Source: Coffea arabica (lineage: Eukaryota; Streptophyta; Magnoliopsida; Gentianales; Rubiaceae). From it: DNA of 64,000 bases. The position numbers and the translations under genes are program-made. The DNA is taken from contig NC_092329.1 in the NCBI RefSeq assembly GCF_036785885.1, positions 6,572,001 to 6,636,000 of the forward strand, in the 5' to 3' direction. Each line of letters begins with the position of its first letter. Position 1 is the first letter of the stretch. Below are positions 53,965-64,000 of this stretch, in pieces. The notes beneath the pieces were generated by a model. It was given only the letters and a program-made list of their open reading frames with translations. It made no database searches and was not told the origin of the DNA.

Positions 53965-56900
53965 GTTTTTTGGTTGGTTTGAATGATGGAGTGGAAACGA
54001 AGAGAGTTTAATATGGAATGGAAGAGGATTTGTGGAAGGAAGATTGCGAGGATGAAGTGAAAGGAATAAGGCGGCAGTGCTGCTTAAATAGGAGGCATGT
54101 CGTGTAGTGGGAAGCAATTTGAATGGTTAAAATATTAGTACCATGGCTTTTATTTTTGTTTTCATTTTTTTTGGAAGAAAGGGTTTTTTTTTTTTGGGTG
54201 GGAGGAGGACTGAGGAGTGGTATGGTGCTCAAAATTGACTCAAATGACGTCCAAGCACACATTGGACGGACCATTAAGCGAATGGCTGTGTTTGAAGTAT
54301 TGTTTACTCGGCCTTCGTCTCACCTAAATGAGTTTGTATTTGACCTTCCCTCATACTTTACAAATACCTCTTCACTTACTGATCACTTCTATACTTGGCA
54401 GAATACCCAGGAACAAGTTTTTATGTTTTCTTATTCTTAATATTTAATCTTGATCTTGTGCAAACCTATGATGCCAACATCTTATAGAATACTGCAATTT
54501 GGTAAAACTAAAGCACAAAGAATTTGTCAAATAATGATAGAATTCAGGAAAAACTCAGTTGGAAACAGTCAGCTAAGCAGAGTCAAGAGCGAAAGGGAAA
54601 GAACATTAGACAGTGAAAGAAAAGCACGCCCAAAAAAAAGGATCACATAGCTATCATGAGACATAAAAACTAAAAAATTAATGCCTCAAAAGGAACTACA
54701 TGCCAAGTATCTTCTTAATCTTTTCCATGGACGGATCATCTAATTACCTGTGAAAACCTCTGTTAGAAAGAGTCTACGGAGCAGAGTCACTAGAAAATGG
54801 GAAGAAGTAACACAGGCAGTGGAAAGAAAAGGAGTACATTGGCGATCAAAAAATGTGAGACAAAAGTTTATGCCTCAAATGTAATTATTTGCAAAGTAGT
54901 AATTTCTTAATCATTTCCTAGGATGGATCAACTAAAATATTCCGTTCTTGAAAACTGACAATTTTCTTGGTAAGTTCACATTTAGATGTATACATTCAGC
55001 ATCCAAAACGATTGGATTACTGAGTATTTAGAATAGTGAATAATGTGTGCCGGCTCTTTCCTAGTGAAGTACACACCACAGACACATCTCTTTCCTTGCT
55101 TACATCGATGATCTGCCGTCAAGACACGAGCATTAGCATTTTCTTTCTAAGATGTATTTCTGAAAGAATTTATCTACTATTAGTTTTCTATTTCCAGTTG
55201 GCTAGCCTAGGATAAGATGGAAAAGCATTCCAATGGGAAGTCCATTATCACCCTCTCAAAAGCTAGCTAGCATGGTGAGCTGTGTAATGGTTGACGGCAC
55301 TGTCATTAACAATTGCATGGAACTCTCTCAATCAACTAATTGGTTGTATTTAATCGCGTTTGGTTTGCTTGATTAGTTTGATTTACCTTGTTAATGATGC
55401 TTTTTTGCTCTTAATTACCACTACACTGTCCATGGAGTTGGAGACTCGAAAATCTTGAAGAGACGATGATAACACTTAAAATTACTATTTGGTTTTCAAC
55501 AAAGTCACTGGACATTAATTTCAATATTGGCAATCATTTAGTCATATTTATTTACATAAATATCTTAACATGCATGAAAACTTTCTTTAATAATCTGGTC
55601 TATCTCTCATACACACACACATGCACGCACGCACACATTAATTTAGGACCTCAAAGGGAAGAAATTAAGCCAAACCCTTGATGAAAATAGATACACATCT
55701 TATTGATTTAAGAGGATAGACCATTAATTTCATTTTAATATTTTGAGAAGAATTATTCGCATTATTTCCAGCATGAAGTGAGGGAATAATATTCCGTGGC
55801 AAATAATTTCTTAGAAAATCCCACCCTACTTTAATAACTTAGATCAACGTTTCAAATACTGGGATGTACGGACTAAATTTGATCAAAAACTGTACACAAC
55901 TAAGTTTAATGCGAGCAAATGGCATGAATAATGGATAATTAATTAACATAAATAGAAAATTTCTAAAAGAATGATAATAAAAATTGTAGATAATAGAGAG
56001 CTAGCTGTGAGTTATATCATGACTTTCCGGTAGAGGATGAAATATAGGAATCTTTTCCACTAATTGTGGAGCTAATTTTTGTCTATGGTCTTTGCGAACA
56101 ATAGAAAATGAGTTTTCCTGTAGACAGACAGCTGTGGAAAAAGAAACATATAGTTAAATATACATCTTTCTTGTCTAAATGAAGCCAAACGAAGAATGAG
56201 GTGCCTTTTCCTTAAAATGATGCTTATTCACTGTCACACACGCACGCACACGCACAAGTACCTCTGCATGCACAAAATGGCATAAATAAACTGCCAAATC
56301 CTAATATTAATTCAATTACTATCCTTTTGCTCAGAGAAATGCAGCCAAGCCAGTGTACAGTAATTAAGAACTGAGGAAATTTGTCGGTGTGTATTTTCAC
56401 ATTAATCTACCTATTGCGTGGCAAATAATTAAGGTATTAACATCCGAAGACTTTGCAGGCTGAAGAGACTCGATTAATTAGAGATATTTTGGTGCAACTA
56501 TGGATATCGATATGAACCCTAGGTATGATCAGGTCGGATTACTGGTAAACACAGTACAGCTAATTGCTAATCACCAAGAAAGTTTAGGCACCGACCCCTT
56601 CGAACTTTGAATGTCACAGTACCCGTTGTGTTTAACCAGCTTCCTTGTTTCCTTAATTAATTTGACCGGTTGATGATTGGATATAAACCTGTCTACTGTC
56701 TTGAAGAAGGCAGATACAGCAATTAATTTTTGTTATAGCCATCACAGAATAAAGAAGTAATTAACTAATGGGCGCACTGAATAAGAAGTGGGTCTAGTCA
56801 CTAGTGTTATTTTTTCTGTGGAAAAAAAATTCTAGTGAAAGTATTGCAATTCAGAGGGGCGGCGGGTGGTAGTTTTAAAGTATCCATAATTAATCCACTT

Positions 56901-58621
56901 TCTTTTTTTTAGTGTGCTTATCATAATTGAGCCATTTAAGGTGCAGTATTCGGCTACTTCACCTAGTAGTGTAATGCTTGTATTGAAATTTTTAAGAGAT
57001 GAAATCTAAAAAGAAGTTTTTTAACATGTGCTCAATGGGCATTCGTTAACATATTTGAATTTCACCAAACTGATCATGTGTATACACGTATTAATAATTA
57101 TTACTTCCCATTATATTTATACATACCTGAAGTATATCTTGATAATTGTCAAATGGGTACCCGTTAGACATAACCATCTAAAAATTAGTTACCTTTTAAC
57201 GCCCTATGAGGTAACGATTAAATTGATGACCAAATGCAAAATAAAATAGGAGGTTTCGAGGGTTTGGATCGTCTCCTCCCAAGGAAATCAATTACATCAC
57301 CTAATTTTGTTCACAGGATACTTGTTCAGACATTATGACTAAAATGTGTGTGTGTTTTTTGGTTATCCTGCGTTGTATAATCTTTAAGTGATCTACTGAT
57401 CTCTGTTGTGGTCTCGTATAGTGGTGGCTAGAAACAAATGGAGGCAGACTACTGAGCTGAACTAAAAAGAAAGCAAAGGTATTTGCAGATCTTTTGCAGG
57501 AACTTAAAAGTAGCAAGTTGATTAGTCCAACGAAGAATAGTAATCCCCAGCAATCTAGGCAGCACAACACTTTCCACCCCGTTAATTACTCTCCTTTTAC
57601 TAATAATTGTCCTCATAAACATTCATCCGAAAGCACAGAAGATCACACGATCGAGCGTTTCATCAATCTCAACCACGCAATCAGCACTTCACGCAAGCGC
57701 GCGCACACACATTTACAATTCCAAAGTTAGATCCCTAACCTAATACACAAAGTTTATCGTCAAAATCAATGTGTGTGTGCGTGCGGTTTGGCGGGAAGCC
57801 AGGAGGGTGGGTGGGGTGATTAATTTGCATAATCCCAATTAAACTCTCCAAATCCATATGCCGAATTCGTATCTTGCTTACGAGGCTTCTCGTTGTTGAT
57901 GCAAGTGTTCGCCTGACCTCCATTCATTGTTGCATTTTCACAAGGTTAATAATTTAGTAATCTCGAAGATTTGACACTAATCATGCTAGGTCACTGATTT
58001 GCGCCGCCGTCCTATTTTGTTCTGCGAGCCTACGCTAGGAGCTGCACCGGGCTAATTGGTTAAACGAGTCTGAAATTATTAAGTACGAAAGTCAAAGAGA
58101 TTTTGAAAAATTTTATGCAACTATAATGTTGTTTATTATAGTTTTTGTTAAATTTTGTGAATGTTTGTTGTCTTGGGTGTCTTGCATTTCCGGCTGCAAC
58201 TGTTAATCGTTGGTCGACCGTTGACATGCATGCCCATGCACGCCCGTTTAGGTCGCTTAGTAAGAAGCAAGAAGCAAAAAAGGCGCCTTGACGTTCTATA
58301 TCACATTATGTTTGGTCATATGCACGAGGGGGCATTGTCAAAACGAGGCAACAACCAAAAAGAGCCTTGATGTTTACTACTAATACAAAGTGGATCGGAG
58401 GTTCACAAGTTGAATTCTGTTCATTTCAAAGCGTTTCGTGTAATTCTTATTATATTGAGTATAAATTCGTACTATTTTATTATAATTATCATTTTAATTA
58501 TACAAATTGACACATTTAAATTTATGCTTGACACTCAAATGGTATGAGTTTCTACTAAAAGTTGTAAGAATCTCACAAATTTATTGAATTCAACAGAACT
58601 CAACTTCTGAGACCTGAATTG
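53965..58621. other. Intergenic upstream of CYP78A
   Basis: Holds the P450 5' UTR and promoter, then ~4.5 kb without a gene I can support. CA/CG-type simple repeats occur at 55609-55636, 56236-56255 and 57699-57710. Open frames at 54123-54650 and 57301-57923 have low-complexity content and no domain. Confidence 0.5.
54084..54090 (-). promoter_or_regulatory. TATA box of the CYP78A gene
   Basis: On the - strand the sequence reads CTATTTAAGCAGCA, 120-126 bases upstream of the ATG at 53964. It decides between the two candidate start codons. Confidence 0.55.
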
Positions 58622-59023
58622 TACTCTCTCCGTCCCATTTTGATAGTCCTAGTTTTTTTCTCACACAGTTTAAGAAAAAGTAGTTAATTTTGTTAGAAAA
58701 ATAAATGCAAGTTGCTATTTTTCTAAAATACCCTTATATTAAACAGAGTACAACTTTATATTTATGGTTTATGGGAACTTGAATTGATGGTCAAGAAGAA
58801 TCAATTCTCATTCGTATATCAATATGTTTTGGAAAATATAAATGTATTAAATGGGGTAGGTTATATTCAATAACAATCTATATTAAATAAGGTAGTTTAT
58901 ACTAATAACAACCTACATTGAATAAGGGTATTTTAGAGAAATTTAAAAATAATTACATTCTTCAACTGAACTACAATTTAGGACAAATGAAAACAGGACT
59001 ATCAAAGTGGGACGGAGGGAGTA
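58622..59023. mobile_element. Stowaway-like (Tc1/mariner) MITE with TA duplication
   Basis: The left end CTCTCTCCGTCCCATTTTGA and the right end read inverted, CTCCCTCCGTCCCACTTTGA, both continue into TAGTCCT. They match the well-known Stowaway terminal motif CTCCCTCCGTYCCA. TA dinucleotides flank the element at 58622-58623 and 59022-59023. It is 398 bases, AT-rich, non-coding. Confidence 0.88.
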
Positions 59024-60966
59024 GTAAGTTTATTTATGGTGTTTGACGCAAATGGCAGATAAGCAATAGGTTGGGGCTTGGGAGATACTCAAGGAAACTC
59101 GATTTATGGGTGCACTTGCAAATTATTGCATATGATGTGGTCTATACACGGTAAAATAGTCATTGTAATTTATGATAATGTAAAAGAAAAATATGATATG
59201 TCATGTATATGATATAAAAAAATTATGTTATTTTGAAATAATGATCAACCATCACAATCATAAATCAGTCTCTACCCAAGTATTAACCCTTGTGGTCTTG
59301 GAGAAGTTCAATTTGGATCTTGACATTTGGTCATGCGTGCAAGAGTGTCTATGGTAATGCAAGTAGTTGTGTTTGCAGTACAATCAAATTTACCAGTATA
59401 TCATAGTCACGAGTATCCTGTCAAATTGGTTAGCCGAACCAATATACATATATATATACACACACACACACTACCAAAGGAATTTTTTCTCATCGTCAAC
59501 TTTATTCGAGCGCAAAACCATGGTTGTAATTGGTGGAAAGCATGTTGCCTAGCCAATCAATTTCTTGCCATGATGGGGAAGAAGCTATTCTTTAGTTCAT
59601 CTTTGATCGTTGCATGAAGCTCTATCTTTGATCGGCCTATGGGTGTGTAGGAATAAAATTTTGTCTGAATATATAGTAATTTGCTTATCATCTGTTGAAC
59701 ATGCATGAAAAGAATGACAAATATCTCTTACAAATGGTTCCACATCTTGCAACAATTAATAAATTGCATTATCATCAAAGCGTGGTTGCAGACTCTATCT
59801 ACCGAGTGATCAGTTCTGATAACGAATGATAAAATCTTATTAAAATTCGTAACACATTAATACAGTCACCTATTTTATTTTCTCATCAACTCTGTCCAAG
59901 ATTACTAGCAGTAGACATATGACAGGACATCTCATATAGAATTAGGTTTTATCATTTTTGAGATTATCTATTACAGTTAAGAGGTCTTATAAGAAGACCA
60001 CATTATCATAAAACATTAATTAATTTGCCCTGTGCAACAGTTGGTGAGAGTCGATCTTCACATTCACTATCTCCTCACTTAAAGAACTGATTTGCGCATG
60101 TAACTAGTTGCTTAATTGCTTATTAATTTGTAGATCTTTCTGTTCTTGTCGCCTCCATAATTAGGTATGTTGGGAATACAAAACAATAACTGATCAAAGA
60201 AGACAATGAGTAATCTTCAAGAAAGAGTACGATGCTAACTTGTATAGAAGATGTTAGAAGCAAATTCTCAACCAAAAAAAAAAAAAAGATTACAAGTATT
60301 TCTATGCGTTGAAGATTTACAATATTACCTTTTGTTTAAATATACAAAGAGTACTGTATAATAGGAATTCTTCCGATAATTTTGCTGTTGCAAGGTATTT
60401 TATTTCATATCTTATTAAACATTTTATGTTTTATTTGGTAGAATTCTCGTGTTTCTGTCTTACATCAATGTACTTAGACCATTATTTACAATTTGAACTA
60501 AAATGGCTAGCCGGCCACAAACTAAAAATTTTAGCTTCATTCCCATCAATGATTAAGCATAATTAAATACTTTCTCATGTAAGACATAATTTTTCTTGCC
60601 TTGCAGCAATTTCTGTAGGTACTTAATTTTCTGAATGCCGTCATCCTTCCCGTCTACTCTTGCTTTCTTCTTCAAGTATGGTCTCTTTGTTTTCCACCAC
60701 CAAAAGCACCAAACTTCTTTTACGAAAACCGACAAATTGCTAGTGCCATATGAAAGAATTCTTTTGCATGACTTCTTTTTATATATTGGAACAACAGAAT
60801 TTCTTGATGGAGAACGTAAAAAAATCAGCAAAAAGAATTGGCTGAAGAAACTTTGGAGCAGATTGCCCCAGTGCAATTTGCGAAGTGACAAGTCTAGCAT
60901 GTCTTGCAAAAGCATGCGCTACATTATTACATATGAAAGAATTTCGTACGAATTAATCTACCTTTA
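59024..60966. other. Intergenic between Stowaway-like and Harbinger-like elements
   Basis: No gene is supported. The open frames at 60553-60915 (-) and 60635-60967 (+) overlap on opposite strands and have no family features. A short TA/CA microsatellite lies at 59447-59470. Confidence 0.45.
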
Positions 60967-61786
60967 GGGTCTGTTTGGTTGGAAGTAAAATGTTTTCCTT
61001 GGAAAAATATTTTTCGTGGAAGTAATTTTCCATAAAAATCATTTCCCTTCCATCATTTTCAGGTGTTTGATTAGCTTATTGAAAATATTTTCTTACTTCA
61101 TTTTTCTGGTGTTTGTTTAACTTTTGAAATATTTTCACTTTTATCTCTATCTTTACTTTCTACACATTATAACTACATACTTCTTCCCATGCAAAATAAG
61201 AAAATTTATCTCATTGTTTAACTTTAAAAAATCTTGGAGAAATGTATATATGAATAAAAAATATCTCCTTAAGCAATAAACAAATTGCTGGCCATTTAGT
61301 GTCAAATATCAATCACATGCAATGCTTATTATGACATATATCTTGCACTCTCACTGCTGAAAGTTTCTCTAGAAAAGAATGTCCCTATTATACATAATTA
61401 ATTATTAGCATAGGATGAGCAGGATGAGATTTTTTTTTTATTTTGAATATACTAGGGGGACGGTTGGGTTGGGTTGGGTTGGGTTGGGTGGCACGGGGGA
61501 GGGAGTGTAAGGAAGAGCTCTTGGGTTCGAGTCCTCCTGTTTACACTAAAAAAAAAAAAGAACATACTACAAGATGTTTTCAGTAAGTTTGGAACATACT
61601 ACAGGAGGGATGCATGCATTTCGGAAAACAACTTCAATAAGTTTAGAAGGGAAGTTGTTTTCCATAAGATGAGTGAAAATATTTTACATAGGAAAATGTT
61701 TTTAGTAACTTTTGTGCAACCAAACACGGGAAATTAGGAAAATATTTTCCTGGAAAACATTTTCACCCGAAACAAACGGACCCTTA
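60964..61786. mobile_element. PIF/Harbinger-like MITE with TTA target duplication
   Basis: The left end GGGTCTGTTTGGTTGGAAGT and the right end read inverted, GGGTCCGTTTGTTTCGGGTG, both run into AAAATGTTTTCC. TTA flanks both sides (60964-60966 and 61784-61786), the usual 3-base duplication of PIF/Harbinger elements. It is 817 bases. A GGTTG repeat and a tRNA-like B-box stretch (61462-61560) look like a later insertion inside it. Confidence 0.78.
61455..61560 (+). mobile_element. Possible tRNA-derived SINE nested in the Harbinger-like MITE
   Basis: (GGTTG)n-like repeats are followed by GTGGCACGGGGGAGGG, then GGGTTCGAGTCCTCC (a good match to the Pol III B box GGTTCGANTCC) and, ~15 bases on, an A-run at 61549-61559. 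The flanks ATATACTAG and ACATACTACA could be a decayed target duplication. The A box is poor, so this is tentative. Confidence 0.4.
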
Positions 61787-63293
61787 ATGTGAAATACCTG
61801 CGGTCGAGAATTGAGGAAATCACTAGTATATATCTACTTTTTTTTCTTCTTTTCTTTTCTTGTTTTTCATAAGAAGATCAACTGCGATTCTTTATTTACT
61901 TCTCGATGACTCGAATTCATGACCTATTGTGAAGCGTCTTACCATATAGGTTGCATTTCATTGTACGTCCACTAGTTATCTATTGATCAGAAATTAGAGA
62001 GGGGTGATTTAAATAAAAAAAAAAATGGCCAAACGTAAGAACTCTAACTTTTGAATTTTATTAAAACACCGACTGAAACTACTAGATGGAGGGGACACAG
62101 GCCTTACACTCGAACAAATCAAGGACCATATAAAATGATTCACTAGATTAATATTACAGCTTACAATTAATGGGATTGCTTATAAAATAATGACCAGTAT
62201 TTATCCAGCCCATTGGACTCCTAAAATTAGTAATGGGCTACTTGGAAAATTGGATTGTTTTAAGTTTGGTCTGAATTGATTTGCAAAAATTGCATTAGAC
62301 AAAAAAGTATCTTACACTCAAAAGTTTTTAAAAAATCAAAGAAATTATTATTATCATTTATCAAAAATACTAATAATAAGGAAAAACATTTTAACGAATC
62401 ATAATCAAACTTGAAAGTGGATATAACGGATAGCAATTTACCATAACACAAAGGCAGATAAAGATTGCACAGAACATTTCAATTGAGGCCATGTATGGTG
62501 TACGGGCAGATGCTTGAACAAACACCATGAGCCGCAATTCCGCAAATTTGAAACCATATTTGTCGCTTCAAATGGTAATCAGTTCCGGCCTTTTCAAGTT
62601 GGTCTTGACCCCGCTTCACCGGGCTTGAACAATGAAGCTCTCGTGCTCAAATTCGAGTTCGTACTTAATCTAGTTCGAATAAAATGAAAGCTAATTATAT
62701 ATTTTTTTTCAAATGAATAAAATAGGTATTTTACTGTAATAAATATAAAAGCACAAGGGACTTGCATTGTAACTTCACAACGAATAAAAATTTATAAAAA
62801 ATATATATATTAGATTGATCCGGTTTGACGAATCAATGAATCGAATATTGATATTCAGTCTCAATTTGGCAAGTCGAATCGAGTTTTGACCGATCAGTTT
62901 GCAAGCGATCGCAATGCAGCACTAAGTACGGTATAAAATTTCATCTAGATTGTTTGTTGCATCAGATTTCTTACTTGAAGTATTGAATTGAATAACTTTT
63001 CACACAAATTCAATTCTAAGTAACCTAAATTACTCGTACACAATACATGTGCTAATATGCCTACGAAAGTTCATGACATTTTTATCCGTTAAAACCATAC
63101 ATGCCAAGCGCACATGCACAATCTTGACATAGAAAATGTAAGATAGATATTTATTTCATCGAATCCAATGGTTCAAGACAGGAATTGCTGCAAAAACAGT
63201 TCATGGCGACCAATCTAACACAAGGGAAATGTTCAAGGTGACAAATTGCAGTTTCTCAATCAGATATGAAGCACGGATTGACAATCTTGACAA
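61787..63293. other. Intergenic and oxidoreductase 3' flank
   Basis: No gene is supported. AT-rich sequence with A/T runs and a short ATATAT run at 62800-62809. The last ~150-200 bases are probably the 3' UTR of the - strand oxidoreductase gene. Confidence 0.5.
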
Positions 63294-63914
63294 CTAAAAC
63301 ACAACTTCAATAGGCTCAAACCCCTTGTCAATAGAAGCCTTAACTGCATCAATAACAGCCTGTGTCTTTCTACTGATGTTTGGCCATTTCTTCTCAGGCT
63401 TTGAACCATGTAATTTTATACCACCAACCAAAGAAGAGAACTCCTTCACCATCAGGGCTTCCTGAGGAAGATCCGTTCCCACAATATGCTCATTAGGAGA
63501 AGGATCACACCCTATAGCGAGCTCAACAAACTTGGAATTTGAAGTCACATAAAATGGTGCAGCACTTTCTTGGTATGGAATGACAAAATCATGAACCCGA
63601 AGATTTCCATTTGTTCCAAGAACTGTGATGTCCATTGTCAAGTTGGTGATGAAAGAACAATAGAAAGTTGCAACTTTTCCATCTTCCCAGCGCAAGGATG
63701 CACCACAGGACAAGATCACGCCTGCTTCATTGAATTCAGGATCAGGCAAAGCTGTTACAGTTTTAGGGAGTTCGTATTCTGCAGCCCACAGAATTGCCCT
63801 AGTGCAATACCAGCCAGTGTCACCCAAAGCACCAAGTGCATCAAGATCAGGTTTTACTCTGATATCATTCTTGAGAAATTCAGGGCCCTCAACGTATGAG
63901 AAAATGCTGTGGAC
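63294..63914 (-). CDS. Gfo/Idh/MocA-family oxidoreductase, C-terminal exon (partial)
   Basis: Last exon of a NAD(P)-dependent oxidoreductase similar to the plant proteins annotated as uncharacterized oxidoreductase At4g09670. The exon runs from an AACAG acceptor (63915-63917 on the + strand reads CTG) to the TAG stop, giving 206 residues with no stop. Recognisable stretches: LDALGALGDTGWY, AILWAAEYELPKTVTAL, GVILSCGASLRWEDGKVATF, FITNLTMDITVLGTNG, LRVHDFVIPY, PQEALMVKEFSSLVG and the tail WPNISRKTQAVIDAVKASID. This is the C-terminal alpha/beta (GFO_IDH_MocA_C-like) domain. The N-terminal Rossmann domain with the cofactor motif lies in exons beyond the right edge. The in-frame ATG at 63827 is not the start because similarity continues upstream of it. 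The substrate is unknown for this group. Confidence 0.88.
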   Translation of the reverse strand, partial: VHSIFSYVEGPEFLKNDIRVKPDLDALGALGDTGWYCTRAILWAAEYELPKTVTALPDPEFNEAGVILSCGASLRWEDGKVATFYCSFITNLTMDITVLGTNGNLRVHDFVIPYQESAAPFYVTSNSKFVELAIGCDPSPNEHIVGTDLPQEALMVKEFSSLVGGIKLHGSKPEKKWPNISRKTQAVIDAVKASIDKGFEPIEVVF

Positions 63915-64000
63915 CTGTTGAAATTATGAGAACACTAACATCTATATATTAAAAAAAAAAAAAAAAAAAGGTAGTCCAATGGGCACTCCAATAGTCTTAC

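Noticed and set aside
53965-54117. N-terminal extension of the P450 from an in-frame upstream ATG
   Set aside because: It would place the start upstream of the probable TATA box (54084-54090), and the peptide is Ser/His/Pro-rich in front of a normal CYP78A N-terminus.
60553-60967. Overlapping 110-120-codon open frames on both strands
   Set aside because: Two long frames on opposite strands of the same interval with no domain suggest chance absence of stops.
63570-63921. + strand open frames over the oxidoreductase exon
   Set aside because: Antisense shadows of a well-recognised coding exon.

Overview
The window is AT-rich plant nuclear DNA. It has GT-AG introns, long poorly conserved intergenic stretches, many miniature transposons and a chloroplast-targeted aminotransferase. 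Gene content and structure point to a eudicot; an asterid such as a Gentianales species is only a guess. No virus-like or bacterial operon-like gene content, CRISPR array, rRNA or tRNA gene was seen.

Layout: (1) 501-42722 is a tandem cluster of six plant multicopper oxidase (laccase) units, all on the + strand, called Lac-1 to Lac-6 here. Lac-1 (501-3171), Lac-3 (18997-22568), Lac-4 (25077-28349) and Lac-6 (39521-42722) are complete six-exon genes with the same intron phases and all copper ligands. Lac-2 (5164-6952) is cut in the middle of exon 3. Lac-5 (32123-33937) is a multi-lesion pseudogene closest to Lac-4. (2) An unrelated ten-exon gene for LL-diaminopimelate aminotransferase lies inside the cluster on the - strand (9230-14012). 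(3) 42723-51898 has no gene I can support. It holds tandem repeats and a scrambled array of a TRIM-like miniature LTR retroelement (about 46.74-49.08 kb). (4) 51899-53964 (-) is a two-exon CYP78A cytochrome P450. (5) 53965-63293 is intergenic with a Stowaway-like element and a PIF/Harbinger-like element. (6) 63294-63914 (-) is the last exon of a Gfo/Idh/MocA-type oxidoreductase that continues past the right edge.

Functionally, the laccases are predicted secreted apoplastic enzymes that oxidise phenolics (monolignols or flavonoids). They form two subgroups: Lac-1 with Lac-2, and Lac-3/4/5/6. The aminotransferase is housekeeping lysine biosynthesis, and the P450 belongs to a family that controls organ and seed size. 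These neighbours do not form an evident pathway with the laccases.

The most informative features are the birth-and-death record in the laccase array (promoter, signal exon, splice site, reading frame and 3' end all broken in Lac-5), the TRIM-derived minisatellite, and several non-autonomous DNA transposons whose ends and target-site duplications can be read directly.
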